Notes under the pieces: model-generated | Seen by the model: only the letters and a program-made list of their open reading frames with translations | Database searches by the model: none | What the model was told of the DNA's origin: nothing | Assembly (NCBI RefSeq): GCF_902489635.1 | Contig: NZ_CABUAN010000036.1 | Location: 1 to 22,529, forward strand | Source: an uncultured Porphyromonas sp. | GTDB lineage: Bacteria > Bacteroidota > Bacteroidia > Bacteroidales > Porphyromonadaceae | DNA length: 22,529 nucleotides | Direction of reading: 5' to 3' | Part shown: positions 8,041-15,836 of the stretch, piece after piece | How the letters are laid out: each line of letters opens with the position of its first letter | How positions within the stretch are numbered: position 1 is the first letter of the stretch | Made by a program: the position numbers and the translations under genes

Positions 8041-8075
8041 TCTACAACGGACGCACGGCCGTGCGTCCCTACACT
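8041..8075. repeat. REP-like palindrome after the porin gene
   Basis: GGACGCACGGCCGTGCGTCC at 8049-8068 is a perfect 20-bp palindrome flanked by CTACAAC and CTACAC. The flanks and arms (GTAGGGACGCACGG on the reverse strand) match the element at 22121-22155, so both belong to one dispersed family. It could also act as a transcription end signal for the porin operon. Confidence 0.75.
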
Positions 8076-8128
8076 TCGTTACACGTCTCGCATTGACGCA
8101 GTAACCTGCTTTATTTGTGGTATATACG

Positions 8129-8294
8129 AGTTCCAAAGTTGGTTCCTCCTTTGGAACTTTTTAGTTCCAAGGGAGGAACTCTTTAGTTCCAGCGTTGGAA
8201 CTTTTCGGTTCCAAGGTAGGAACTCTTTAGTTCCAGCGTTGGAACTTTTCGGTTCCAAGGTAGGAACTTTTTAGTTCCAAGGTAGGAACTTTTC
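8129..8294. repeat. Period-22 palindromic repeat array upstream of the antiporter
   Basis: Six exact 22-bp units run from 8163 to 8294, each of the form GTTCC-N6-GGAAC-TnTTT. Units 2 and 4 (core AGTTCCAGCGTTGGAACT) are identical and alternate with GGTTCCAAGGTAGGAAC units. A divergent first unit, 8129-8162, has a 10-bp stem AGTTCCAAAG/CTTTGGAACT followed by T's, so it resembles a terminator for rightward transcripts. The last unit ends at 8294, and its TTTC supplies the -33 position of the next promoter. Period and dyad symmetry match the arrays at both window ends, though the core sequence differs. Confidence 0.9.
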
Positions 8295-8322
8295 ATCGGA
8301 CAACCCTGTTTTCGTATCTTTG
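8291..8322 (+). promoter_or_regulatory. Promoter of the antiporter-glgB operon
   Basis: TATCTTTG (8315-8322) is a full -7 match. It lies 20 bp after TTTC (8291-8294), the tail of the last 22-bp repeat. Transcription would start near 8329, which rules out translation from an in-frame TTG at 8320. Confidence 0.8.
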
Positions 8323-8394
8323 TCCCATAAGACGGAGACTGCTCGTGTGGTCTTGTCGCTACATTTACTGCTAAACGAAATAGGCGTATCCTCG

Positions 8395-10800
8395 ATGAAT
8401 ACACAACAACGACAGCAAGCGTGGTGGCTCTACGGTGGGCTAATGCTCATCTTCGTGGCACTCTTGTGGTGGGTCGCTGCTACTGATCAGGCTATGAGTG
8501 GCTCCTCAGAGGCTCTCGTCACGCCTCCTGTAGCTACGACTGAGTTCCTGAGCGAAGTGCCCGAAGGGGCTGTGATGGCTCCCGAATTGCCCACCCTTTC
8601 GCCTGCGGGTGAGGCTTCGCCGTGGCAATCGTTTGTCGCTTCGGTACGCGCTCATGCCGCTTCAGACATAGGGATGCTGCTGATCCAGCTGGTTGTCATC
8701 CTGCTCGTGGTACGTGTCGTCGGGTGGATCTTCGCACGACTGCACCAGCCGACGGTCATCGGAGAGATCCTAGCTGGTATATTGCTCGGCCCGAGCTTGC
8801 TGGGAGCCGTTTGGCCAGAAGCGATGGAGACGCTCTTCCCCGTACATAGCTTGGGCAATCTAGAGTTGCTCAGTCAGTTCGGACTGATCCTCTTTATGTT
8901 TACCATCGGTATGGAGCTGCGTATGAAAGATCTCAAGGGTCAGGCGCAGCAAGCTTTCATCATCAGTCAGTCGGGGATCATCTTCCCCTTTATCCTAGGG
9001 ATCATCCTTACTTATGGACTCTATAGTCGCCCTGAGCTGCTGAGCGAGGGGAGCAGCTTCTTGTCGCTTTCCCTCTTTGTGGGCATTTCGCTCAGCATCA
9101 CCGCCTTCCCCGTCTTGGCGCGCATCATTCAGGAGCGCTCGCTCTCGCATAGTCACCTGGGGCGCCTGGCACTCTCGACCGCAGCCATGGGAGACATCGT
9201 GGCGTGGCTCATGCTGGCGGCCATTATGGCGGTCAGCCAGGGAGGAAGCTTCACGAGTGCCCTCTACAACATGCTCTTCCTGGCACTCTATCTGGCGGTC
9301 ATCTTTGGCATCTTGCGACCACTCTTCGGACTCCTCGGGCGGCGCGTGAGACATCGTGAGGTACTCTCCAAGTCGCTCATGGGGCTCATCTTCATCCTCC
9401 TCATGGCGAGTGCTTACTTCACCGAGATCATGAGTATGCACGCCCTCTTTGGCGCCTTCATGCTGGGGCTGGTCATGCCGGAGAACCTTGACTTCCGAGT
9501 GATTGTCAAGGAGAAAGTCGAGGACCTTGCCCTCTTGCTTCTCCTGCCGCTCTTCTTCGTGAGCTCAGGCTTGCGCACAGAGCTGGGATTGGTGAATACG
9601 CCTCAGCTGTGGGCACTCTTTGGCATCTTCACCCTTGTGGCAGTTGTTGGCAAAATGGGCGGCACCTACCTAGCAGCACGAAGCTGTGGCATACAAAGCC
9701 GCGAGAGCCTTTACCTCGGTGCTTACATGAACACCCGAGGGTTGATGGAGTTGGTTGTGCTACGCATCGGACTGGACCTGGGAATCCTCTCGACCGTCCT
9801 CTTTACCATCCTCGTGATGATGACCCTCGTGACGACCGTCATGACCGCTCCGACGCTACAACTGATCGACTGGCTCCTCAAGAAGAAGAAAACGCCGCAA
9901 AGCCTGGAGCACGCGACAGGTCAGGTGCTCATCTCGTTCGGTCGTGCTGAGACGGGCGTGACGCTCTTAGAGTTCTTCCATAGACTCTGCGGCGGTACCT
10001 CTCCACAAGTGGCTTGTACGCTGATGCACGTCACCACCGATACGGACATTAGCACCATCGATGCGGACCACTACTACGCCAGTAGCTTCGCAGCTCCGAT
10101 GGAGATGGCCAGGCAGCTAGACCTCTCCGTGGAGCGTAAATATGAGATTGCCGAGTCGGTCCCCGAGGCGGTACTCTCGCACGCTAATCATATCCAGAGC
10201 AACCTGCTCCTCCTCGGGGCTAGTGTCAATCTTTCACAAGACAAGAAAGACCGCGACCTAGTCGCCTATAGCAATAAGCTAACCCGTAGATGGGGTCTGC
10301 TGACCGGTCGCCGTCGCAAAGCTAAGAAAGAGCAGAGTTCGCACTCCTTTGAGGAGATTATCGCCACCTTTGCTCACGAGGCACCTTGCTCTGTGGGCAT
10401 TTATGTGGACAATGGTCAGACCCCGATAGCGCATCCGCTCGTGCTGATGCAGCGACCTGAGGACAAAGAGCTACTACTCATTGCCGAGCAGGTGACGGAG
10501 CGTGCTGATAGTCCGATCACGCTGATGCCACTCTCGTCACATCTCGCCAAGCCTGCGTCAGAGCTGGCGGATCGTGTTTCGTGGAGTAGAGAGACTTTTG
10601 CTGAGCAGGTTGATCTGAGCGATTACGACTTCGCGCTCATCGCTTACGATGCGTGGGCAGCCCTCACGCCAGCACAGCAAGAGCTGCTCCAGCAGTTGCC
10701 CTCTTACTTCATTCTAGACATCGACGAGGCGACCATTGAGTTGCCGACGATACATCGTCCGACTACAGAAGCCGTCTCTTACCTTGGTAAAGCGTCTTAA
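8395..10800 (+). CDS. Cation:proton antiporter, CPA2 (Kef/NapA-like)
   Basis: This 801-residue inner-membrane transporter probably exchanges Na+ or K+ for protons. One extra N-terminal helix (about 10-29) is followed by a Pro/Thr/Glu-rich extracytoplasmic linker (about 35-75). The Na+/H+ exchanger domain then runs from about 90 to 490 with a dozen helices. It contains PTVIGEILAGILLGPSLLG, a helix ending in FTIGMELRM, and LSTAAMGDIVAWL, whose Asp is a candidate ion-binding residue. The last 300 residues are soluble, with weak resemblance to universal-stress-type regulatory domains. I chose the ATG at 8395 (MNTQQ). The frame is open from a TTG at 8320, but that TTG is inside the promoter. The branching-enzyme gene begins 2 nt after the stop. 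Ion specificity cannot be read from sequence. Confidence 0.93.
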   Translation: MNTQQRQQAWWLYGGLMLIFVALLWWVAATDQAMSGSSEALVTPPVATTEFLSEVPEGAVMAPELPTLSPAGEASPWQSFVASVRAHAASDIGMLLIQLVVILLVVRVVGWIFARLHQPTVIGEILAGILLGPSLLGAVWPEAMETLFPVHSLGNLELLSQFGLILFMFTIGMELRMKDLKGQAQQAFIISQSGIIFPFILGIILTYGLYSRPELLSEGSSFLSLSLFVGISLSITAFPVLARIIQERSLSHSHLGRLALSTAAMGDIVAWLMLAAIMAVSQGGSFTSALYNMLFLALYLAVIFGILRPLFGLLGRRVRHREVLSKSLMGLIFILLMASAYFTEIMSMHALFGAFMLGLVMPENLDFRVIVKEKVEDLALLLLLPLFFVSSGLRTELGLVNTPQLWALFGIFTLVAVVGKMGGTYLAARSCGIQSRESLYLGAYMNTRGLMELVVLRIGLDLGILSTVLFTILVMMTLVTTVMTAPTLQLIDWLLKKKKTPQSLEHATGQVLISFGRAETGVTLLEFFHRLCGGTSPQVACTLMHVTTDTDISTIDADHYYASSFAAPMEMARQLDLSVERKYEIAESVPEAVLSHANHIQSNLLLLGASVNLSQDKKDRDLVAYSNKLTRRWGLLTGRRRKAKKEQSSHSFEEIIATFAHEAPCSVGIYVDNGQTPIAHPLVLMQRPEDKELLLIAEQVTERADSPITLMPLSSHLAKPASELADRVSWSRETFAEQVDLSDYDFALIAYDAWAALTPAQQELLQQLPSYFILDIDEATIELPTIHRPTTEAVSYLGKAS

Positions 10801-10802
10801 CT

Positions 10803-12869
10803 ATGAAACGTGAGAAAGTCACCCCTCGCCAAGCTAAGCCAAAACCGAGCACTCCACTCTGGGCGCAGCAAGATCCGTGGCTCGCGCCTTACTATGAGAC
10901 GATCGAGGCGTGGCAAAGCTATATCGCAGCGCGTCGGCAGCTCTTTGTTGGCTCGCAAAAACTTTCTAGCTGGGCATGCGGACACCTTTACTTTGGCCTG
11001 CATCGCACCGATGCTGGCTGGACTTTGCGCGAATATACGCCAGCGGCTCAGGAGGTCTACCTGCTTTGTGACGCTAACCAGTGGCGTCAAGATCCAGACT
11101 ATCGATTTGTTGCCAATGAAGAGCGACCAGGCGAATGGCTTCTCGAGCTACCCGCCACAGCGCTGCACCATCTAGACTACTACAAGCTACTCATCTGCAC
11201 CGACCACGAGGAGCTAGAGCGCATCCCGGCTTACGCACATTATGTGGTGCAGGACCCGCGTGACTACAGCTTCTGCGCTCGTGTTTGGGCTCCTGAAGAG
11301 CCTTACCTGATGCAGGCACCAGCACCTCAGCGTCCCGACACTTTGCTCATCTATGAGTGTCACATAGGGATGAGTGGTGAGGAGATGGGCGTGGCGAGCT
11401 ACGAGCAGTTTCGCACGGAGCGACTGCCTTACATCGTCTCAGCGGGCTACAACACGCTCCAAATCATGGCGGTGCAGGAGCACCCGTACTACGGCTCGTA
11501 CGGCTATCACGTCTCCAACTTCTTCGCTCCGTCCAGTCGCTTCGGCACGCCCGACGATCTCAAGCGCCTGGTCGATGAGGCGCACGCCTTAGGTCTGTAC
11601 GTGATTATGGACTTAGTTCACTCGCATGCCGTACGCAACGAGGCTGAAGGCTTGGCCCGCTACGACGGCACGCGGACGCTCTTCTTTCACGAGGGGAGCC
11701 GTGGCGAGCATCCGCAGTGGGACTCGCTCTGCTTCGACTACGGCCGTGGCGAGGTGGTCCACTACCTCCTCTCCAATTGCCACTACTGGCTCACGGAGTA
11801 CGGCTTCGATGGCTTCCGCTTCGATGGGGTCACCTCGATGCTTTATGAGGATCACGGCTTGGGGCGACCTTTTCTCACCTATGAGGACTACTACAATGGC
11901 AATGTAGATCGAGATGCGCTGACCTATCTGACGCTCGCCAACGAACTAATCCACGCTGTCAAGCCCTCGGCGACGACTATTGCCGAAGAAGTGAGCGGAC
12001 TGCCGGGACTGTGCGAGAGTCAAGCCACCGAAGGCTACGGCTTTGACTACCGCCTGGCGATGAATGTGCCGGACTACTGGATCAAACTGATCAAAGAGCA
12101 GCCCGACGAAGCGTGGAATCCGGAGAATATGTGGTACGAACTGCGCAATCACCGTCCTACGGAGCGAACTATCTCCTATGCTGAGAGCCATGATCAGGCA
12201 CTCGTCGGAGACAAGACCATCATCTTCCGACTCATCGACAGCGATATGTACTGGCACATGCAGCAGAGCGACTACAACGATCGGGTGATGCGTGGCATAG
12301 CACTCTGCAATATGATCCGTCTGATGACCTTCGCCACGATGTGCGGTGGTTATCTCACCTTCATGGGCAATGAGTTTGGTCATCCCGAGTGGATCGACTT
12401 CCCTCGTGAGGGCAATGGTTACTCTTACCAGTACGCTCGTCGTCAGTGGTCGCTACAGGCTAATGACTTACTGCGCTACAAGCAGCTAGCCTGCTTTGAC
12501 AAAGGAATGCTCTCGCTCTGTAGCTTGACGCCTCGCTTTGCGGAGCTCTCGGACTACTGCTACCACAGCCACACGGAGCGACAGGTGATCGCTTTCATGC
12601 GAGGTGACGGCTACCTCTTTGCCTTCAACTTTAGCCCCACGGAGAGCTACGTCGACTATCCCATCGAGGGCGTGCCTGCGGGGCAATACGAGCTACTCCT
12701 CGACAGCGATGCGGTCGCCTGCGGAGGCTTCGGACGTATCGATGCCAGCGTCACGCACCACACCCGCACCACCGCCGAGGGTGGCACCGAGTTGCGACTC
12801 TATCTGCCCTCCCGCTCAGCGCAAGTCTACCGGCGCAAGCTCGCTCGTCATAACGATCGATACGAGTAG
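10803..12869 (+). CDS. glgB: 1,4-alpha-glucan branching enzyme (GH13_8 type)
   Basis: The enzyme cuts alpha-1,4-glucan chains and rejoins them through alpha-1,6 bonds to build glycogen in the cytoplasm. The 688-residue protein has an N-terminal CBM48-like region (about 60-160), a GH13 barrel and an all-beta C-terminal domain. The four GH13 motifs are clear: DLVHSH (270-275), GFRFDGVTSML with nucleophile D341, IAEEVSG with acid/base E395, and YAESHDQALVGDKT with H463 and D464. These match the eukaryote-like subfamily that Bacteroidetes carry. It follows the antiporter by 2 nt and is likely co-transcribed with it, though I see no functional link between them. REP-like hairpins start 4 bp after its stop and may end the message. 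Confidence 0.95.
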   Translation: MKREKVTPRQAKPKPSTPLWAQQDPWLAPYYETIEAWQSYIAARRQLFVGSQKLSSWACGHLYFGLHRTDAGWTLREYTPAAQEVYLLCDANQWRQDPDYRFVANEERPGEWLLELPATALHHLDYYKLLICTDHEELERIPAYAHYVVQDPRDYSFCARVWAPEEPYLMQAPAPQRPDTLLIYECHIGMSGEEMGVASYEQFRTERLPYIVSAGYNTLQIMAVQEHPYYGSYGYHVSNFFAPSSRFGTPDDLKRLVDEAHALGLYVIMDLVHSHAVRNEAEGLARYDGTRTLFFHEGSRGEHPQWDSLCFDYGRGEVVHYLLSNCHYWLTEYGFDGFRFDGVTSMLYEDHGLGRPFLTYEDYYNGNVDRDALTYLTLANELIHAVKPSATTIAEEVSGLPGLCESQATEGYGFDYRLAMNVPDYWIKLIKEQPDEAWNPENMWYELRNHRPTERTISYAESHDQALVGDKTIIFRLIDSDMYWHMQQSDYNDRVMRGIALCNMIRLMTFATMCGGYLTFMGNEFGHPEWIDFPREGNGYSYQYARRQWSLQANDLLRYKQLACFDKGMLSLCSLTPRFAELSDYCYHSHTERQVIAFMRGDGYLFAFNFSPTESYVDYPIEGVPAGQYELLLDSDAVACGGFGRIDASVTHHTRTTAEGGTELRLYLPSRSAQVYRRKLARHNDRYE

Positions 12870-12872
12870 CCC

Positions 12873-13155
12873 TTTGTAGGGGCGGACCTGCGTGTCCGCC
12901 CGCATAGCATACAACTACAAATACTGGTGCTACAGCGTCTGATGGCTGAACTTTTCGTGTTGATGTGGTTTGTGTAGGGGCGGACCTGCGTGTCCGCCCG
13001 CATAGCATACAACGCTCTGACGAGAACGGGCGGACACATAGATCCGCCCCTACAAAGAGTTGCTCGTATCATCGTCACACGTAACGAACTTTACACGTAT
13101 CGCTGTGACGAGAACGGGCGGACACATAGGTCCGTCCCTACAAAGGGTTACTCGT
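12873..13155. repeat. Cluster of four REP-like hairpin elements
   Basis: Two identical 41-bp direct copies (12875-12915 and 12973-13013) each carry the stem GGGCGGAC/GTCCGCCC around CTGCGT. Two inverted, about 50-bp copies (13018-13067 and 13106-13155) carry GGGCGGACACATAG followed by TCCGCCC or TCCGTCC. All share the end GTAGGGGCGGA or its complement. The cluster fills the convergent gap between glgB and the minus-strand dehydrogenase, so it may serve as a two-way terminator or mRNA 3'-end block. Any ORFs crossing it are translations of the repeat. No transposase is present nearby. Confidence 0.88.
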
Positions 13156-13171
13156 TATTTAGATGTGAGCT

Positions 13172-14371
13172 TTACTTCTCGAACTCGATGTCGATGTCGA
13201 AGGACTCATGCCAGGGCAGGCCCTGACGAGCCACCTCCGCGAGGAAGGGATCTGGGTCAAACTGCTCGACGTTGAAGACGCCAGCGCCACCCCATAGTCC
13301 CTTGGCGAGCATCAACGCGCCCGTCGTAGCGGGAACACCCGTGGTGTAGCTGACACCCTGCGTGCCGGTCTCCCGGTAGGCTGCTTGGTGAGAGCAGTTG
13401 TTCCATATATAATAGGTGCGCTCCTTGCCGTCCTTGACGCCACGGATGCGGCAGCCGATAGAGGTCTCGCCCGTATAGTTCTCACCCAGCTCCTTAGGAT
13501 TGGGTAGGACAGCCTTGAGGAATTGGATCGGCACGATCTCCTGGCCATTGTAGTTGATCGGCTCGATGCTCGCCATACCAATGTTTTGGATCACCTCGAG
13601 GTACTTGAGATACTCCTCTCCGAAGGTCATCCAGAAGCGCGCCCGACGTATTGTGGGGAAGTGCTTGACGAGCGACTCCAGCTCCTCGTGGTAAAGGAGG
13701 TAAGACTCGCGAACGCCGATGCCCGGGTAGTGCAGCGGACGATGTATCTCCTGAGGCTCCGTCTCGATCCACTCGCCCTCGTGGTAGTACTTACCCTTTT
13801 GGGTGATCTCACGGATATTGATCTCTGGGTTGAAGTTGGTCGCAAACGCCTTGTGGTGGTCACCACCGTTGCAGTCCACGATGTCGAGGTAGTGTATCTC
13901 GTCAAAGTGATGCTTGGCAGCGTAAGCGGTGAAGATACTGGTCACGCCTGGGTCAAAGCCACACCCTAGGACGGCGGTCAGCCCAGCCTCCTTAAAGCGG
14001 TCGTGGTAAGCCCACTGCCAGCTGTACTGATACTTAGCCTCGTCGAGGGGCTCGTAGTTTGCCGTGTCAAGGTAGTTAACGCCCGCCTTGAGACACGCCT
14101 CCATGATGGTGAGATCTTGGTAGGGGAGTGCTACGTTGATGCAGATGTCTGGGCGGAAGCTCTCGAAGAGCTTCACGAGCTGCTCTACGTCGTCCGCATC
14201 CACCTGAGCGGTCTGGATCTTGACGTTTTGTATCTGTGCTGCGATAGCGTCACACTTAGACTTAGTGCGGCTCGCCAGCATAATATCGGTAAAGGTCTCA
14301 GCATTCTGAGCCACCTTGTGAGCTACTACGGTGCCTACGCCACCAGCTCCGATGATGATCACTCTTGTCAT
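13172..14371 (-). CDS. Saccharopine dehydrogenase-family protein, probable carboxynorspermidine dehydrogenase
   Basis: This is a 399-residue cytoplasmic oxidoreductase. The N-terminus is a Rossmann NAD(P)-binding motif, VIIIGAGGVGTVVAH (residues 4-18). A central catalytic region contains GCGFDPGVTSIF and the family-like segment DCNGGDHH. The length and these segments fit the carboxynorspermidine dehydrogenase branch, which condenses aspartate semialdehyde with putrescine or diaminopropane in the alternative spermidine pathway used by Bacteroidetes. Classic lysine-pathway saccharopine dehydrogenase is less likely in this lineage. The decarboxylase partner (nspC) is not in the window. The gene is transcribed alone, divergently from dnaN, from a promoter at 14474-14481 with a leader of about 100 nt. 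That leader contains a possible GGTAGC/GCTACC stem. Confidence 0.88.
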   Translation of the reverse strand: MTRVIIIGAGGVGTVVAHKVAQNAETFTDIMLASRTKSKCDAIAAQIQNVKIQTAQVDADDVEQLVKLFESFRPDICINVALPYQDLTIMEACLKAGVNYLDTANYEPLDEAKYQYSWQWAYHDRFKEAGLTAVLGCGFDPGVTSIFTAYAAKHHFDEIHYLDIVDCNGGDHHKAFATNFNPEINIREITQKGKYYHEGEWIETEPQEIHRPLHYPGIGVRESYLLYHEELESLVKHFPTIRRARFWMTFGEEYLKYLEVIQNIGMASIEPINYNGQEIVPIQFLKAVLPNPKELGENYTGETSIGCRIRGVKDGKERTYYIWNNCSHQAAYRETGTQGVSYTTGVPATTGALMLAKGLWGGAGVFNVEQFDPDPFLAEVARQGLPWHESFDIDIEFEK

Positions 14372-14459
14372 AGAGGTTCTATAGTTAAAAGCGTTAGAGA
14401 TTCATGAGGTTTACGGTAGCTACGCCGGCCATCCTTTGCGGCTGCTCAAGCGTCGTCGC

Positions 14460-14467
14460 TACCTTTG
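14460..14467 (+). promoter_or_regulatory. Possible upstream plus-strand promoter for dnaN
   Basis: TACCTTTG matches the -7 consensus on the plus strand. It lies only 6 bp from the opposing minus-strand element at 14474-14481. If used, the dnaN leader would be about 130 nt and would include both heptamer tracts. No clear -33 box is seen. Confidence 0.4.
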
Positions 14468-14473
14468 CTCTGC

Positions 14474-14481
14474 CAAAGATA
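14474..14481 (-). promoter_or_regulatory. Promoter of the minus-strand dehydrogenase
   Basis: On the minus strand this reads TATCTTTG, in the context TTCGTATCTTTG. The same context occurs at the antiporter promoter. Its -33 region falls inside the heptamer tract at 14492-14519. Confidence 0.75.
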
Positions 14482-14491
14482 CGAAAAAGAA

Positions 14492-14519
14492 GTTAGAGAT
14501 TAGAGGTTAGAGATTAGAA
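14492..14519. repeat. Four phased heptamers (CTCTAAC family)
   Basis: The plus strand reads GTTAGAG, ATTAGAG, GTTAGAG, ATTAGAA. Read on the minus strand, these are the same CTCTAAC/CTCTAAT units as upstream of pyrE. They have the same orientation relative to the minus-strand promoter that follows them, with a gap of 10 bp. Confidence 0.88.
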
Positions 14520-14534
14520 GCTACTTTCTGGCAT

Positions 14535-14555
14535 CACTAGCCACTAGCCAGTAGC
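14535..14555. repeat. Three phased heptamers (CACTAGC) upstream of dnaN
   Basis: CACTAGC, CACTAGC and CAGTAGC lie in register and end 14 bp before the dnaN -7 element. This is another 7-bp family, placed like the tracts at pyrE and the dehydrogenase. Confidence 0.75.
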
Positions 14556-14569
14556 TGATATCTTTTTAT

Positions 14570-14577
14570 TATCTTTG
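14570..14577 (+). promoter_or_regulatory. Promoter -7 element of the dnaN operon
   Basis: TATCTTTG is a full match to TAnnTTTG, 28 bp before the dnaN ATG. No TTTG box is seen 19-21 bp upstream. The CACTAGC heptamers cover that position. Confidence 0.75.
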
Positions 14578-14605
14578 TGGTATAATCAGTAGATAGGAAT
14601 CATAT

Positions 14606-15814
14606 ATGAAGTTTACCGTCAATAGCAACGAGCTCTCCACGCTCTTGCAAAATGTAGGGCGCCTTGTCCCTGCGAGCAATGTCTCTATGCCAGCACTGGC
14701 CAACTACCTCTTTGAGGTGACTCCTGAGCGGATCTCCGTGACGGGAGGCGATACGATGATGCGCTCGACTGGTGTGATCGCTCCGCTGGAGTGTGATGGC
14801 GAGATGCACTTTCTCATAGCTCCCACACCACTACTGGACTACATCAAGTCGCTGCCTGTACAGCCACTGACCATGGAGATGCAGACGACCGAAGAGGGCG
14901 CACGCTTTATCCACCTGATCCACTCGACAGGATACCTAGACATACCCATCGGCGATGCTGATCTCTACGTCTCTAGAGAGTCTCCCGAGGATACCGAGGG
15001 GGCTGCGATGATGAGTATGAATAGCTCTAGCCTCCTGGCTGGTATCTCGGCGGTTCTACCGGCTGCCTATCCCGATACGTCGCGTGAGCAGCTACACGGT
15101 GTGCACTTCGTCATGCTCACGGATCGTCTAGAGCTCTGCGCAACAGACAATGTGCAGCTCGTACGCTACATAGACTACGATGCGCGGATTGTCGAGAAGG
15201 AGGGCGAGGTAGCACAAGCTTCGCTGAGGGATCCGAGCTTCACGCTCCCGATCAAGGTTTCTAGCTTCCTACAGTCTATCCTGCCGAACTTTGCCAATGA
15301 GGAGGCACTCGTCATATTCAATAATAAGCAGGTGGAGGTGCGCTTCGGCACTTACAATGTGGTCTCGCAGGTGAGTGTGCTGGACTTCCCCAACTACAAT
15401 GGGCTACTCCCCGACGCGATGACCTATATGATCGAGATCGACGGACAAGTCTTGCAACGCGCCACGACTCGTGTCAACTATCTGAGCAATATCGTCGGAC
15501 TGGGTGCTGACGCAAGCTTGATCTGCATCACCTTCGAGGAGCATGCGATGGTGATGAAGGGCGGCTTCTACGCACAGGGCGCGAATACGCCTGGCGTCGA
15601 TGTCGAGGAGCGTATCCCCGTGGACTATCCCGAGCAGATGGAGGGGATGCAGATCACCTTCAAGACGAACACCTTCATTAAGTTCCTCAAGGCGTTCAAC
15701 GCTGAGAGCTTGCAGCTACACATTACCAATGCCACGCAGCCGATTATGATCACACCGACCAAGGTGGCTGACCAAACGGACCTGAGAGGTATCACAGCTC
15801 CCGTACGTATCTAA
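14606..15814 (+). CDS. dnaN: DNA polymerase III sliding clamp (beta subunit)
   Basis: DnaN forms the ring-shaped dimer that holds the replicative polymerase on DNA. The 402-residue length is slightly above the roughly 370 usual in other phyla. The protein starts with the typical clamp strand and helix (MKFTVNSNELSTLLQNVGRLVP). Three similar domains follow, with boundaries near residues 125 and 260. The C-terminus (ITAPVRI) is in the position of the usual MPMR-type end that lines the hydrophobic partner-binding groove. There is no oriC or dnaA nearby, so it is separated from the origin region, as is common in Bacteroidetes. It heads a co-directional gene run to ridA. The ATG at 14606 follows the promoter closely. 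Confidence 0.95.
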   Translation: MKFTVNSNELSTLLQNVGRLVPASNVSMPALANYLFEVTPERISVTGGDTMMRSTGVIAPLECDGEMHFLIAPTPLLDYIKSLPVQPLTMEMQTTEEGARFIHLIHSTGYLDIPIGDADLYVSRESPEDTEGAAMMSMNSSSLLAGISAVLPAAYPDTSREQLHGVHFVMLTDRLELCATDNVQLVRYIDYDARIVEKEGEVAQASLRDPSFTLPIKVSSFLQSILPNFANEEALVIFNNKQVEVRFGTYNVVSQVSVLDFPNYNGLLPDAMTYMIEIDGQVLQRATTRVNYLSNIVGLGADASLICITFEEHAMVMKGGFYAQGANTPGVDVEERIPVDYPEQMEGMQITFKTNTFIKFLKAFNAESLQLHITNATQPIMITPTKVADQTDLRGITAPVRI

Positions 15815-15836
15815 GGACATCGAATTCGCATAGACT

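Noticed and set aside
8029..8274. 81-residue ORF beginning MSCPSTTDARPC, and a 73-residue minus-strand ORF at 8183-8404
   Set aside because: Both are translations of the palindrome and the 22-bp repeats (repeated FQGRNSLVP and LGTKKFLPW patterns).
8320..8394. Upstream TTG start for the antiporter (adds 25 residues, MSHKTETARVV)
   Set aside because: The TTG lies inside the -7 element TATCTTTG, so it would not be transcribed. The ATG at 8395 begins a normal N-terminal membrane helix.
12751..13275. Several short ORFs on both strands with TGGHIGP- or GRTRRSAPT-like peptides
   Set aside because: They are translations of the REP-like hairpins and have no independent coding signal.
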